A stretch of 64,000 nt of DNA, taken from positions 517,035,915 to 517,099,914 of the forward strand of contig NC_057795.1 in the NCBI RefSeq assembly GCF_018294505.1, written 5' to 3'. The translations under genes and the position numbers were made by a program. Positions within the stretch are counted from its first letter, which is position 1. The number at the start of each line of letters is the position of its first letter. Under the pieces are notes generated by a model, which was given only the letters and a program-made list of their open reading frames with translations, had not been told where the DNA came from and did no database searches. The DNA is from Triticum aestivum (Eukaryota > Streptophyta > Magnoliopsida > Poales > Poaceae). Positions 1-10,545 of this stretch are shown in pieces.

Positions 1-430
1 ATAGAAAAATAGAATTCAAAAAAATCATTGATTTTTAAAAACTTCACAATTTCAAAATCTTCATTAATTCTAGAATCATCAATTTTGAGAAAAAATCATA
101 GATTTTGAAAATAATTCATAAAAAGTTAAAAGTTGACCGGTTTTGAAAAAAGTTCACAGTTCTAAAAAAAATTGCAAATAGGAAAAAGTTCATGAATTTG
201 GAAAAATAGTTCACAAATTCGGAAAAGTTCATGAATTTGAAAAATATCCATCGATTTTGATAAACATAAGTTTGCACATTTTCCAAAACAAGAAGACGAA
301 AAGAAAAAGAAAAAGAAAAAGGAAAGGAATTGGAAAAGAAAAGAAAAAAGAAGAGAAGAATAAAACATTGTAACTAATCACACCGGGTCAAGAGCCACCT
401 TTTTCAGTTTAAAATAGAAAAAGAAGAGGG
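1..430. repeat. AT-rich diverged repeat with GTTCATGAATTTG words
   Basis: No gene is visible. The first 260 bases contain near-copies of AAAAGTTCATGAATTTG and TTCACAAATTC. Bases 295-360 are an A/G-rich simple tract (GAAAAA units). Such AT-rich degenerate word repeats are common in decayed Triticeae transposon sequence, but I cannot name the family. Confidence 0.4.
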
Positions 431-448
431 TACCATGGGTTGTTCCAG

Positions 449-922
449 TAGGGGTGAATTAACAACTACTTGTCTCATTAAGCTCGTGCTTGTTGAGCTC
501 AACGAGCAAAACACGTTGATTGGCTATGTTCATTAATAGCTTGTTAAGCTCATGATTACTCGTTAACAGACATTAGCCCCTTTGATTTAGTTCTAATGTG
601 TTTTTATGAAGGAAGAAAGTGACCACATGAGTGGTTATGCCAGTTATTGTCTCTTGTGGCCTAGGTTGGTTCAATTAGACCGAATGGATAAGTTGAGATG
701 CCAAAAAATGCTGCCACATAACATTAAAATATGTGTTGTGTTGTATTAGTGAGCTTAACGAGCTGCTCGTGAAACTCATTAACTCGTTCATTAAGCTTGT
801 TAAGTTTAACAAGTTGAATTGTGCTTGACCCTGTTAATTAAAAAGTGAGCTACGAGCTTAACGGGTCGAGCCACCGAGTGTTCGTTAAGATCGCGAGCAA
901 CTAGCTTTTTGGTCCAGCCCTA
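449..922. mobile_element. possible non-autonomous DNA transposon (hAT-like)
   Basis: The block begins TAGGGGTGAA and ends TCCAGCCCTA, giving short imperfect terminal inverted repeats (TAGGG, one mismatch, then TG). Inside are many copies of GAGCTTAACGAG/CTCGTTAAGCTC in both orientations, so the block is strongly self-complementary. There is no coding potential. No clear 8-bp target duplication is visible, so the hAT assignment is inference and the ends are approximate. Confidence 0.35.
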
Positions 923-1020
923 CGATCTCAGCGTGGAAGGGGGGAGGGGGTGTGCACCGGTTTTGCGAAAACTAAAGTAACGGGCGTCGTATAGGAAGCT
1001 AGCATCCGTAACTGCGAAAT

Positions 1021-1142
1021 CACTAATTGAGGAGCGCTCCCCGCAACGATTAGTCGGGGAGCACTCCCCGCGCGCCAAGTGTTACGCGCGTAGCGGTCCT
1101 GAGACTTTTCCGACACGCTCCGCGCGCGACACTTGGCGCGCG
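1021..1142. promoter_or_regulatory. GC-rich inverted-repeat block upstream of the B3 pseudogene
   Basis: Positions 1069-1082 and 1129-1142 are perfect 14-bp inverted arms (CGCGCGCCAAGTGT and its complement) with 46 bases between them. Next to them are clustered GGAGCGCTCCCCG/CGGGGAGCACTCCCCG repeats. The arms contain TTGGCGCG, which fits the general plant E2F/DP site TTSSCGCS. The block lies about 500 bases before the first recognised B3 exon. A regulatory role is inference; it could equally be a transposon end. Confidence 0.3.
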
Positions 1143-1633
1143 CATGGCTTCTCCCGTGATTTCCAGTTTCTAGTTTCCCTTTGTGGTTTTTCCTTTTTTC
1201 ACTTTAGTCCTTATACTTTTAATGTTTTGTAATACCTTTTGATCTATTTTGAGATTTGTTTCTCTCTGGTGTGGGCGAACCCTCGTCACACACTGTTCTT
1301 TCTTTGCCATCGTCTTTGCCCGTTGCCGCCGCTGCTCTTGTGTCGTGGTTACGGCAACAGCTGTTCCGTCTGCCGCGCTTGTTGCCTGCTCTTACGGCGG
1401 TCCTTTTCTAGCGTCGAACATGCTTCCCCCTTGGTGATATCTTCGTTCCCTACTAGTTTCCTTCGTGGGTTCCCTGTTTCCCTTGTTCGTTTCTCTTTTT
1501 GTTCCCATTATATTTCCGGGCTATGGAGATTTATGGGGTAGTTACGGGTGGGGACTACCAACACAATCAGATGTCAAGTTTCAACTGGGTTTTGTGGGAT
1601 TAGTTCTTGATAACCATTGTGTTCCTTGCAGTT

Positions 1634-2842
1634 ATGGCTTGTCCTTTTTGCCGTATGCCTGGTGGCCCATGTTCTTCTGTTGATTCTTCTATAGATGGGT
1701 TCAGTGTGGTCCTGGATCGACGTTGTTGGAGGCATGTTGTAAGAAAATCATTTTATAATTGTTCAATTTTTTGCACACACGCTTATTTCTTTTGGTGCTG
1801 CCCATGCTGTTTAGATTTTGATTATGATCCTTGTTTTGATTTTTTGTGCAGTATGTTCCATGCAGTGTTAGAGCTCATCTTGCTCGTTACATCGAGGAGT
1901 GTAGGGCTTTAGCCATAAGGAGGGGTGACGAAGATACTGATCTTGCTCTTTAGTGCAGTGAGGGTTATTTGTATGGTGTTCTATTTAGTCATGGTCGGTG
2001 AGGAGCAAATTCCATGGTCCTTCCTGGGTACGACTGGTCAGTGATTATGGTATTCGTCCTCGTTATAATGACCATTAGGCTTGAACATTATGGAACTTGG
2101 ATTGGTATTGATTTTTATCCTGTTGGTCGTGGAGATGTGTTGTATCCTTTACCGTCTGTTGGTAAGGTTTATTTTTCATGAAGTTTTTATCTTGTTTTAT
2201 GGTACATTTTGATTTTTCTGTTCCCTTGAGCCCGTGTAATTATATTTTGTAGCTCTACATGGTTTGAGCGACACCGAGAAGGAACTTGTTGGGAGTTGTT
2301 ATTACACCCGTGGTGTTTTTCTTAATTATCAGCAGATGTATTTCATGAGGTGTCAACTATTTGATGATGAGTACATACCCTGCTGTCCTTTTGTTCACAT
2401 GATTGATTCAATGAATGTTAATGGTCATCATATGGTCAGATTTTTTTCCCATTGTTTTTTCTTTGTTTCTGTTTATTTATTTATTTTTATTACGTCTTCT
2501 ACTTATAGTTTTGAATTTTTATTCTATTTCTGATAGCTTGATGTTTTTTGTCAGGTTATTCCTGGTATTGTTGTGAGGAGTTTGAAGGAGTTTGTGACTT
2601 TTCCTAGAATTGGCGTTTTAACTCTTGAGGTTGCTCTAGAATCTGGTGATGATGATATATATGTGAGCACTGCTTGCTCCTACTTCATTGGTTTGGGTGA
2701 TAGAATGGTGTTCAAACAGGAAGGTTTCAGTGATTTTCTGCAGGCATCGTCTATTGAAATAAACAGCTTGGTGCTGATAACTTTCAAACAGCATGTTGGG
2801 AAGCTTGTTGTTATCTTCAATCTTCTGCCGCAGTTATGTTAG
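1634..2842 (+). pseudogene. B3-domain (REM-like) gene, broken paralogue
   Basis: Four exons can be placed by alignment to the intact opposite-strand paralogue: 1634-1738 (105 bp, same length), 1852-2161, 2253-2434 (182 bp, same length) and 2555-2842. All have GT donors and AG acceptors. Exon 1 gives a GFSVVLDRRCW segment, the first strand of a B3 fold. Exons 3 and 4 give PFVHMIDSMN and the terminal LVLITFKQHVGKLVV, matching the second B3 domain. Exon 2 carries in-frame TAG and TGA codons, and its B3 core (LVSDYGIRPRYND) is readable only in a shifted frame. Exons 1, 3 and 4 stay open, so the decay is concentrated in exon 2. B3 proteins are plant DNA-binding regulators. This copy cannot make a full one. 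Confidence 0.75.
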
Positions 2843-2949
2843 TTATAGCCTTTGAACATAATGGATTTTCTTTAAATATCTATGCTTTATAAGAGGCTTG
2901 GCTGTGCATCTCTTTTAAAGATGTTTTTTTGGACAGTTGTTATTTAATT

Positions 2950-4420
2950 GTTGTCATAGTTATAAATACAGTAGAGGCACGTGTGTTGTTTACTCTGAGG
3001 CATGGCTGTGCATCTCTTTTATGTGAGAGGCATCTGGATTCAGCAAACGGAGGCACGGAATTGAAGTCAGAACATGCACGGTTGTGTGGAGGCATGTGGA
3101 GTTACTGTGGGTTTCATGTGAGGCACGTGGTTTGAGTGAACAGAGGCATGGAATTGAAGTCAGTACATGCACGGTTGTTTGGAACGCAGGTATACTGAGA
3201 GGAACGCGTGTGCAATATCAAAGTTACATGGGCGATGACGCGTGCCGAACACGTAGAGATACTGTGGGTTTCATGCGAGAGGCACGTGTATGTGTAGCAC
3301 GTAGAGTTACAGTGTGTTTCATGCGAGGCACATGGATTGAGCAAATGGAGGCACGTAATTGAAGTCAGTACAGGCACGGTTGTGCGGAGGCACTGGCGAT
3401 CACTTGTACTGTGGATTTCATGTGAGGCACGTCGGTCGAGCAAATGGAGGCACCGAAGTGCAGCCAGTACAAGCACGGTTGTGTGGATGCATGATTTCAA
3501 ACCCTCTTGCTGTTGTCAAGTGTCTAGAGGCACGGATGTATGGCAGCAGAGGCATCAGTCCGAACATTTGAATAGAGAGGCTCGGTTGTGGATGCACATC
3601 TGTGAAGTCTGTAGGGTCATGGGTGTGTGGCACCAGAGGCATGGGTTGAGTTGACACTTAGAGAGCCACGGTTGTAGATGGGTCAGTCGGACACAGTAGT
3701 GTAGTTTTGTGGCATCGCGGAGAATTGGTGTATGGTGAGGAACAAAAGTGAGTTACTGTGGGTTTCATGTGAGGCACGTGGATTGAGCAGACAGAGGCAT
3801 GGAATTGCAGTCAGTATAGGCACGGTTGTTTGGAACCCGGGTATACTGAGAGGAACACGTGTGCAGCACCAAAGTTTCACGGGCGATGACGCATGCCGAA
3901 CACGTAGAGATACTGTGGGTTTCATGTGAGAGGCATGTATGTGTAGCACGTAGAGGTATAGTGGGTTTCATGTGAGGCACGTGGATTCAGCAAATGGAGG
4001 CACGGAATTGAAGCCAGAGTAGGCACGGTTGTGCGGAGGCGCGGGCGATCACTCGTGCGGAGCATGTAGAGTTACTATGGGTTACATGTGAGGTACGTCG
4101 ATGGAGCAAACGGAGGCACCAAAGTGCAGTCAGTACAAGCACGATTGTGTGGATGCACGGTTTTGAACCCTCTTGCTGCTGTCGAGTGTCTAGCAGATGT
4201 ATGGCAGCAGAGGCATCGGTCCGAATATTTGGTTAGAGAGGCTCGGTTGTGGATGCACATCTGTGAAGTCTCTAGGGTCATGGGTGCGTGGCACCAGAGG
4301 CATGGGTTGAGTTGACACTTAGAGAGCCACGGTTGTACATGGGTTAGTTGGACACGGTAGTGTAGTTTTGTGGCATCGCGAAGAATTGGTGTACGGTGAG
4401 GAACCTGTGTGCAATAGCAA
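2950..4420. repeat. GAGGCACGG word array, about 650-bp unit in tandem
   Basis: There is no gene here. GAGGCACGG, GAGGCATGG and GCACGGTTGTG recur every few tens of bases on the + strand. At larger scale, about 3100-3743 and 3748-4404 are diverged copies of one 650-bp unit. Both run from GTTACTGTGGGTTTCATGTG to GAATTGGTGTA, sharing landmarks such as GGGCGATGACGC and CCCTCTTGCTG. The second copy has small deletions. Short open frames in either strand are by-products of the repeat. Confidence 0.8.
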
Positions 4421-4951
4421 GGTTGTTGTGAATTTACGGAGCGGTGTTTGATGTGAAATGGTTTTGTTGTGTGATTTTTTTTTCAATGTGGTCAAAGTAA
4501 CAAAGTTATTGTCCCTAGCGTCTGTGTACCGAATGTTCTTCTGCAATATCTATGAATTGTTTATGCCAATGCTGAATAAGCATTTTACTGAAAGTTTACA
4601 ACGATACTATCACATATTCTTGTAAATGCATGATGCATCTTGTAAAGGGTTGAGTATGAAAATTATAATACAATGTCGTGCGACATATCTCTCGTTCTAT
4701 ACTCATGGATACAATATATGCTTGCTCAATACTGGGACAAATGTTACTAATTACTTTTAGGCACGCACACCACTGCGTTCAAAGTTCAGACGTAAAATAG
4801 TAATACAATACAGACATCATCTTTGAGCAACAACAAACATATTTACAACATGGGTTCATTCAACCTAAATTATCATAATAGTTGTGCCACGCACTGGATC
4901 CCTCGATCACGGCAGATCAATCAATGACGGCACGATCCATTTTCTCGCAAT
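4420..4951. other. no gene recognised
   Basis: This is AT-rich spacer between the word array and the exonuclease pseudogene. It contains an 8-T run near 4480 and no convincing splice sites, repeats or conserved coding segments. Part of it may be the 3' flank of the minus-strand pseudogene. Confidence 0.4.
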
Positions 4952-5680
4952 TTACCAACCTGTGTTTCCCTTCCTGCGCTTCCAGCCGCTGGAAGATCCC
5001 TTGTCTTTGTTCTTACGTGGGCGGAGTCTTTCTTTCACTGGTTGTTGGTGGAGGTGACGTAGCCCGTTCTTGATGATTAGGATTCTACGGTACAACTCGT
5101 AGCTAACATACTCGTCCTTTGCGGCATACTCAAGGTGTATCGGAGAAAGTTGCTTCCACTCCCAGAACTGGTGCTTCTCCTTTGGGAATGATTTCTTCAT
5201 GTTCTTGTATGAGGGGTCGATGATGGCCACTACAAGGTCAGCCATGGAGTCCCTTTCTCCACCACCCTTGATGCAGAATAGCCTCTGGATGTCGACGTGG
5301 TGCTCGTCTGGAATTTTGATCCATGCACGGGCAAGCATGGTCTTGTCGTTCCTGGTGTCGATGCTGGTGAAAGTTACCGCTTTTCACTACAGGAAGTCAA
5401 CTAACGCCTAGGAGCGCTCGGACCTGCAGTAGTGGTATACAAGGACATGCTCGCGCATGGCAAGTTGGACGACGATGATCCCTTGTCGCATGTAACTGCT
5501 CTTACGTGTGTACTCGAGGTTGAGGCCGATGGACTTGTTCTTCTCCTCCTTTAGCCATTCCTCGTACTTTTTGATGATCCGCTCCATGGTCATTGGGTCG
5601 TTGGTGTACACCACCTCCAGCACGGTTGTACCGTGGGTAGTGATGTGCTCGGTGAATGTTGTTAGTTTCCCGCCGTCCAT
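4952..5680 (-). pseudogene. WRN/RNase D-like 3'-5' exonuclease, intronless broken copy
   Basis: The start is an ATG at 5680 (MDGGKLTTFTEH), aligned with MDGFRNNTER of the intact paralogue. One reading frame runs through the whole domain: an exo I region (IGLNLEYTR), the GERDSMADL segment, and exo III YAAKDEYVSYELYRR. Three in-frame stops lie in the middle, TAG at 5408-5410 and then adjacent TAG and TGA about 18 bases further on. The first catalytic Asp (DLE in the intact copy) is Asn here. The YAAxD segment is continuous, whereas both other copies have an intron exactly inside it. The C-terminus has a Lys/Arg-rich tail absent from the others. Dead; a retrocopy or exact intron loss is possible. 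Confidence 0.8.
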
Positions 5681-5719
5681 GGCTGGAGGTGTGCGGTGGT
5701 GAACTGTGGCCGGCAAGAA

Positions 5720-6611
5720 ACTTTCGAGGAAGAGGATGCAAATGGAGTCGGAAAAGTGAAAGGGATCTTTTGTCGTGCAAAAAAGGAAACCGCGAAAGAG
5801 CAGTTGCTAGTCACCCGGCGGTTCCAGGCGTAGATTTTCAGAACAAGCGTTTGTTTTATCTGTTTTTTTAGATTTTCACTTATCATGTTCTTTGAATTTT
5901 TTTATTCGTTGCGTGCTGCGTGCGTGATCCATATGTGCGTATTCCATCTTTGGCTGTGAAAGTAGTCATGTGAACGGTAGAACACTCAGCAGATGCATGG
6001 TCGTGCCTTTGTTGTGAAAACGTTTTTTTCAATTAACAATCTTCCTTGGTCAGGGAGGCACTGTTGTTATGTTATTCAGTGCACAACTGTGTGTTCATGA
6101 AAAGTTGGTGAAGATAATCATAGTTTGCGCTTGAAAATGGAGTCCTGTTTGGTTTTAAATTGAGATATGTTTCAATAGATCGTTTGAATAAGTTTGATGA
6201 CATGGCATTGCTGTAGGTTTTGGATCAAAAACTGATTCTTGTTTCGTTTGATTTTTGAAAGTGGTTCTTTCTGGGTTTTTTTGAATTGTGAACTTTTCAA
6301 AGGATTAGAACTAATTTTTTTCGAATGAATCATTCTGATAGTTCAAACAACATTTGTTGCAAAGGATCATTCCGATGGTTAAAACTGTGAGTAGAGGGTC
6401 CATAAGAGCTACATAAGTTCCAAAAGATCATTCGGATAGTTCAAGCAAGCACATGGTCCATAATAGTTACATTACTATACCATCCTAACTAGCAAACTTA
6501 TTTTAAATAAAATAGTGTTTTGCTCCTGGGAGGCATCATCTTGAAATGAGCGCTGAACATCCTAGGAGATACACTGTTTGCTTCCATTTTAGGTGCAGGT
6601 TCTGATGGAAT
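5720..6611. other. intergenic spacer, no gene recognised
   Basis: This is the upstream flank of the minus-strand exonuclease pseudogene and the 3' flank of the B3 gene. One GGCATGGTCGTG-type word is near 5994 and GGAGGCACTG near 6055. The rest is unremarkable AT-rich sequence in which ATCATTC(C/G)GATGGTT is loosely repeated around 6330-6440. Confidence 0.5.
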
Positions 6612-8620
6612 CTACAGAATGCGTTGAATGATGATGGACACAGAACGGTCATGGCGCTCTTTGAAAGTGATTAGAACAATGTTCTTTTCAACAAAGGATG
6701 TTGCTGATATGAAGTCTTTGAAACAAGACTTTTCTATTACCATCCTGCCGTCGTTTTTGCAGATGTAGTACGACGAAGGAGTGATGACATGGGTAGGTTC
6801 GTCAGGAGCTTCAAGGGTCACCATGCCATTGGTTGGCATGTCCACCCATCTCTTTAGTGTCGAGACAACGCTCCTCGGAATTTTCTAGAAGAAATCGAAA
6901 TTAAATGGAAATTAAAATAGTTGAATTGCCACTTGGACAATAAATAAAAGAATGGCTGAATACGCTGAGTGCGCAAACATTAAGAAATTCCAAATTGAAA
7001 GTAATATAATTCCTGGCATGTTCAGGTTTGTGCGTAAAAAGATAAAATAACATATTAAGAGAACAACAAAAGTTTTGTTGTTTTAGGTTTGAATAAATTG
7101 GTTCTTTATAATTTTACATATTAGCAAGATTTCATCAATATTGTTTATACTCCCTCCATTTTTATATACAAGGCCACAAACTCATATTACAGGTACCAAG
7201 ATAAAATTTAATGCATACTTTGCAAGTCAATCTTTTTTTCCTTTACTGAGATCATTAATACACACACATACATGCAAGGAAACAGAGTGGAGGAAGTAGC
7301 TAGTGTCATTATGATGGCATGCATGAAAGTATTAAACATGTTACTAGTACGAGGAAATATCATTAATTCTTTCCTTGGTTACTGTTGGTGGCCTTGTATA
7401 GATGCAAAACATATATCCCATAGTGGCCTTGTATAAGTAAATGGAGGGAGTATTCTATATGAGCAAAATACGTTTGGTATTTTAACAAGGACAGATGTAA
7501 CCAACCATGACGCAGTCTTTGGTGTTAGTGGGAGTCAAGAAGTGTACAAATGGACAACAACAGATGAAAGTATCTCCGAAAAGGCATTGTAGAAAGAACC
7601 GTGTCTGGTTGTAGGTAAGCTCAATATCCTTAGAGTAGACACAACAGTGAACATGGTCGAAATCGTCAGAAGAAAGGTCGTCGAGAGCTAAAAAAGAACA
7701 AGATTTTAAAGTTAGATAAAGTTTTATATAACACGGGTTAATATTATTCAGTTCGATGCATGCATATCAAAATACAGCCAAAGAAGATAAGTTTATAATA
7801 TTAAATACGTACCAATGTGGGGTAATGGAAGCAGCCTTTTGTCATTGCGATATGTTTGTATTTCGAGATTGAGACCCTCGTGTGGTAGTTCAAATTCTAT
7901 GCGATCTCCAGCACGAAGCTGATAATCATCCGCAAAGGTGTTCCACTCACCACCACAGAACTTTGTGTAGTTCGCCCTATGCTTAAACAAAGCATTGTAA
8001 GACCTTCCTTCATGTGTAAGAAGGGCTGGCTCTACCTGCTCTTTACGCAATTTTCTTGCTTCTTCCTTCCTCTCGTCGATGTACTCAGCAAGAAAAGCTC
8101 TGACATTACAAGGTACATACTGGAAAAAATAGTAAAAATAACAACCTGTATGTATAACTTTGAACCCGCGTACTATTATTGTTAAAAGTTTTCTTAATTT
8201 GGATATGAATTTTTGATAAGAATTACAGATAACAACATAATGGTATTATAAATTAATGGATACAGATTTTTGGCATATGTTGACTAGTTTTAATTAGAAC
8301 TGAAGATGCACTATAGTAATCAAGACATAGGCATGCAAAACTAATGGACTATATCAATCAGGGCATAGGCAGGCAAACTAATGGAAAATGAAAACACAAG
8401 ACAAGTGCGAAGAAGTGACAGCAGGGGAACCTAGTGTAGGTGCAAGGGGGTATGAGTAACAGTGACGATTTCTACTGTGTTGTGGGCAACTAATATGTTA
8501 GTGATGCTTACTAACCATGCATCTCCAGCAATTTTCATCAAGAATAACCTCAAACTCCTGGAGAACTTCAGGGTCTAGTTCGCAAGGGCCGCTTGGTTGG
8601 CGGTAGGTAGGGCAAATCAT
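6612..8620 (-). CDS. two-domain B3 (REM-like) DNA-binding protein, intact
   Basis: The exons are 8516-8620, 7813-8119, 7506-7687 and 6612-6884. All have GT/AG borders, and together they make 867 bp in one frame, giving 288 aa. Exon 1 and 2 residues form a first B3 domain: EFEVILDENCW, then YVPCNVRAFL, an acidic/basic insert, and FADDYQLRAGDRIEFELP, the classic B3 GD..EF core. Exons 3 and 4 form a second: PFVHFLTPTN, KIPRSVVSTL, DGRMVIEKSCFKDF and NIVLITFKE. Two B3 domains in a short nuclear protein resemble the plant REM class, which binds DNA. The ATG at 8620 follows a splice acceptor (TTTAG), so a non-coding 5' exon is likely; a candidate ends near 8980. Intron 3 holds a Stowaway MITE. The pseudogene at 1634-2842 is its inverted paralogue. 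Confidence 0.82.
7150..7450. mobile_element. Stowaway-type MITE (Tc1/mariner)
   Basis: It is 301 bp long. It starts CTCCCTCCATTTTTATATAC and ends with the complementary GTATAAGTAAATGGAGGGAG. TA lies directly before (7148-7149) and after (7451-7452), the TA target duplication of Tc1/mariner elements. The inner sequence CAAGGCCAC and its complement extend the terminal repeats. No coding capacity. It lies in the third intron of the B3 gene. Confidence 0.92.
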
Positions 8621-9570
8621 ACCTAAATAATTCAAAACAATTATGTTAAGAAAACAAGAATGTGATAACAATTTAAAAACAAGCTTCAACGTTGAAGGTA
8701 GACAATGACTAGCTTCAACTATGTTAGCCATATTAAAATATCCGTATGAAGGCAGACAATAACTACAAATTTACCAGAAATCTTCTCATCTAGTCCTTCC
8801 AGAAAATCAGTATGACAGAGTTTAGAACACTTGTTTAGATTTTCAAATGGTTTTTATATTCCTTTAGAGAATGAAGTCATTGTATCGGATTTGATGCTTC
8901 ATTAACTATCAAATGAAAAACCAAAACATAAAACGTAAATACGGATCAGAGCATGCTGCTTACGGATATGCTTTTTACCTGGGAGAGAAGAAGAACGAGG
9001 GTTGACGAACGGAGATTGGGGTAGGGGAAGCTTAGGGCAAGCACACACAGCTAGCAAATCTACGAGAGAAGTACGGCTTAGAAGTTAATCGAGAGACCCA
9101 ATAAAAACTCTACAATAACTTGTTTGAAATGAGACTATGTGTGGGGAAGAAGTACGAACCCTAGAAGTAGGTGGTCGGATAAGGCAGATGGGTTGTGATG
9201 GGAAGCTTAGGGCAAGCACCCACGACCAGCAATGTAGGAGAGAAGCATGGCTTGGAAATTAATCGATTGATTGCTGGGAAGAAGCACGAACCTTGGAAGT
9301 AGGCGACGGAGAAGAAGGTCGAACTCTAGAAGCAGGCGACGAAGAAAGCAAATGAGTTATGATGTGGCTGAGGGAGTCGGAGCTTATTGAAATATAAAGG
9401 AGATGGGAGAGAGCAAGAGTAGTAATGAGTACTTCTTGTTTTATTTTTTATTCTACGAAATGGAATGAATGCTGGTTATAGATGGTGTGCGTGCATTCCG
9501 AGGTGTTATGGGGACACGAGATGTTTGACTCATCCAGCTGCCTCCAATTATAGTTGTCCAGCTGTGCTGC
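8621..9570. promoter_or_regulatory. 5' region of the B3 gene with a short direct repeat
   Basis: On the minus strand, TCTCTCCCAG/GTAAAAAGC near 8980 looks like the end of a non-coding first exon. Upstream of it, about 9027-9098 and 9198-9268 are diverged direct copies of a 70-bp segment sharing AAGCTTAGGGCAAGCAC and GAGAGAAG. GAAG-rich triplets follow (9290-9350). No other gene is seen. Confidence 0.4.
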
Positions 9571-9599
9571 CTCCCAGCGGAGTCTTTTACGTGTCTATC

Positions 9600-10100
9600 C
9601 TGCCTTACATACTTTTTGCGAGGCACGGTTATACATGCTGAAAAGCATACTCGTGCTTCTGTGTTTAATTTTTTTAATCATAAGTTTAATCAGGTATAGT
9701 TGTGTGTGTTTTTAGGAGAGGAACGGTGATGATGTTATTAGATGCGCGGTCGTTGTAGCAGGAGAGGCATGGTCGATACGTCGGGGGAGGCAAATTGATG
9801 GGAGGCATGATGGTTCCTAATGAGAGGCACTTTTGCATTTGGAATGGAGCCACGGTTCGTGACTCTGTTATTGCAAAAAAAAAAAAATCAATAGTCGTTG
9901 ACCCAGGGAGCCACTGTTTTTATGTACGTTGGGTTCAGGAGGGAATATATATGATAGCGCATAGTTATCTGTATGTCAGAAGCATGGATGTGCTTTTGTT
10001 TTGGCAATGTTTTTGGTGGTACGTGCAGGCATATAGATGTAGGTCCGTTGATATCACTGAGGTTTGTCTTTAAGCAAAGTGGAGGCACGCGTGTGGCTTT
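9600..10100. repeat. GAGGCACGG word cluster (+ strand)
   Basis: Words of the same family as 2950-4420 recur on the + strand: GAGGCACGGTTATAC near 9629, GAGGCATGGTCG near 9767, GAGGCACTTTTG near 9823, GAGCCACGGTTCG near 9847 and GGAGGCACGCGTGTGG near 10080. An A13 run lies at about 9876. No coding sequence is convincing. Confidence 0.6.
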
Positions 10101-10279
10101 TGTGCTGGCCGAACCGTGCTTCTAATTTGGTTCACTCCCCGTGTAGTATTTGTACGTCAGGGTCATCTAGTTTGCCTCCTCTCATTATTCTCTCGGTCAA
10201 AAGATGTGCTAGTGACCAATGGGATGGCTATTTATTGTTAGTATTCATTGTGCCAGATACCGTGCTAGAGTTAACCTAG

Positions 10280-10545
10280 AGGCTCCTTGATTATAGCATG
10301 GCAGCCGTGACTTTTGAAGTGCATGGTTTCATAATCTGCAGAAGCACAACCGTCCATTCACACTGTCCCCCATGCAATTTAATGGGCGCATGGTAACTGA
10401 GTCGTCTCTCCCCAAGGTTAAGTAGTAGTCTATTCCGGGAGGTTATCACGTCTTATTCTCTCCAGAGAAGTGCAGGTAGCTCCCATCATCCTCACCTCGT
10501 ACGAGAATCACAGTCAGACTCCATTGTCGTGTCACCGTCTTTTCC
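10280..10545 (+). promoter_or_regulatory. conserved upstream block of the intact exonuclease gene
   Basis: About 260 bases before the ATG align with 13,770-14,041 before the third paralogue. Shared landmarks in the same order are GAGGCTCCT, AGCCGTGACTTT, AAGTGCATGGTT, GAAGCACAACCGTC, GCATGGTAAC and CCAAGGTTAA. Conservation outside the coding part indicates the duplicated unit included the promoter. No unambiguous TATA box. Confidence 0.6.

Noticed and set aside
2990..4281. Short minus-strand frames rich in HETHS and CL motifs
   Set aside because: They simply translate the GAGGCACG/TTTCATGTGAG words of the repeat array.
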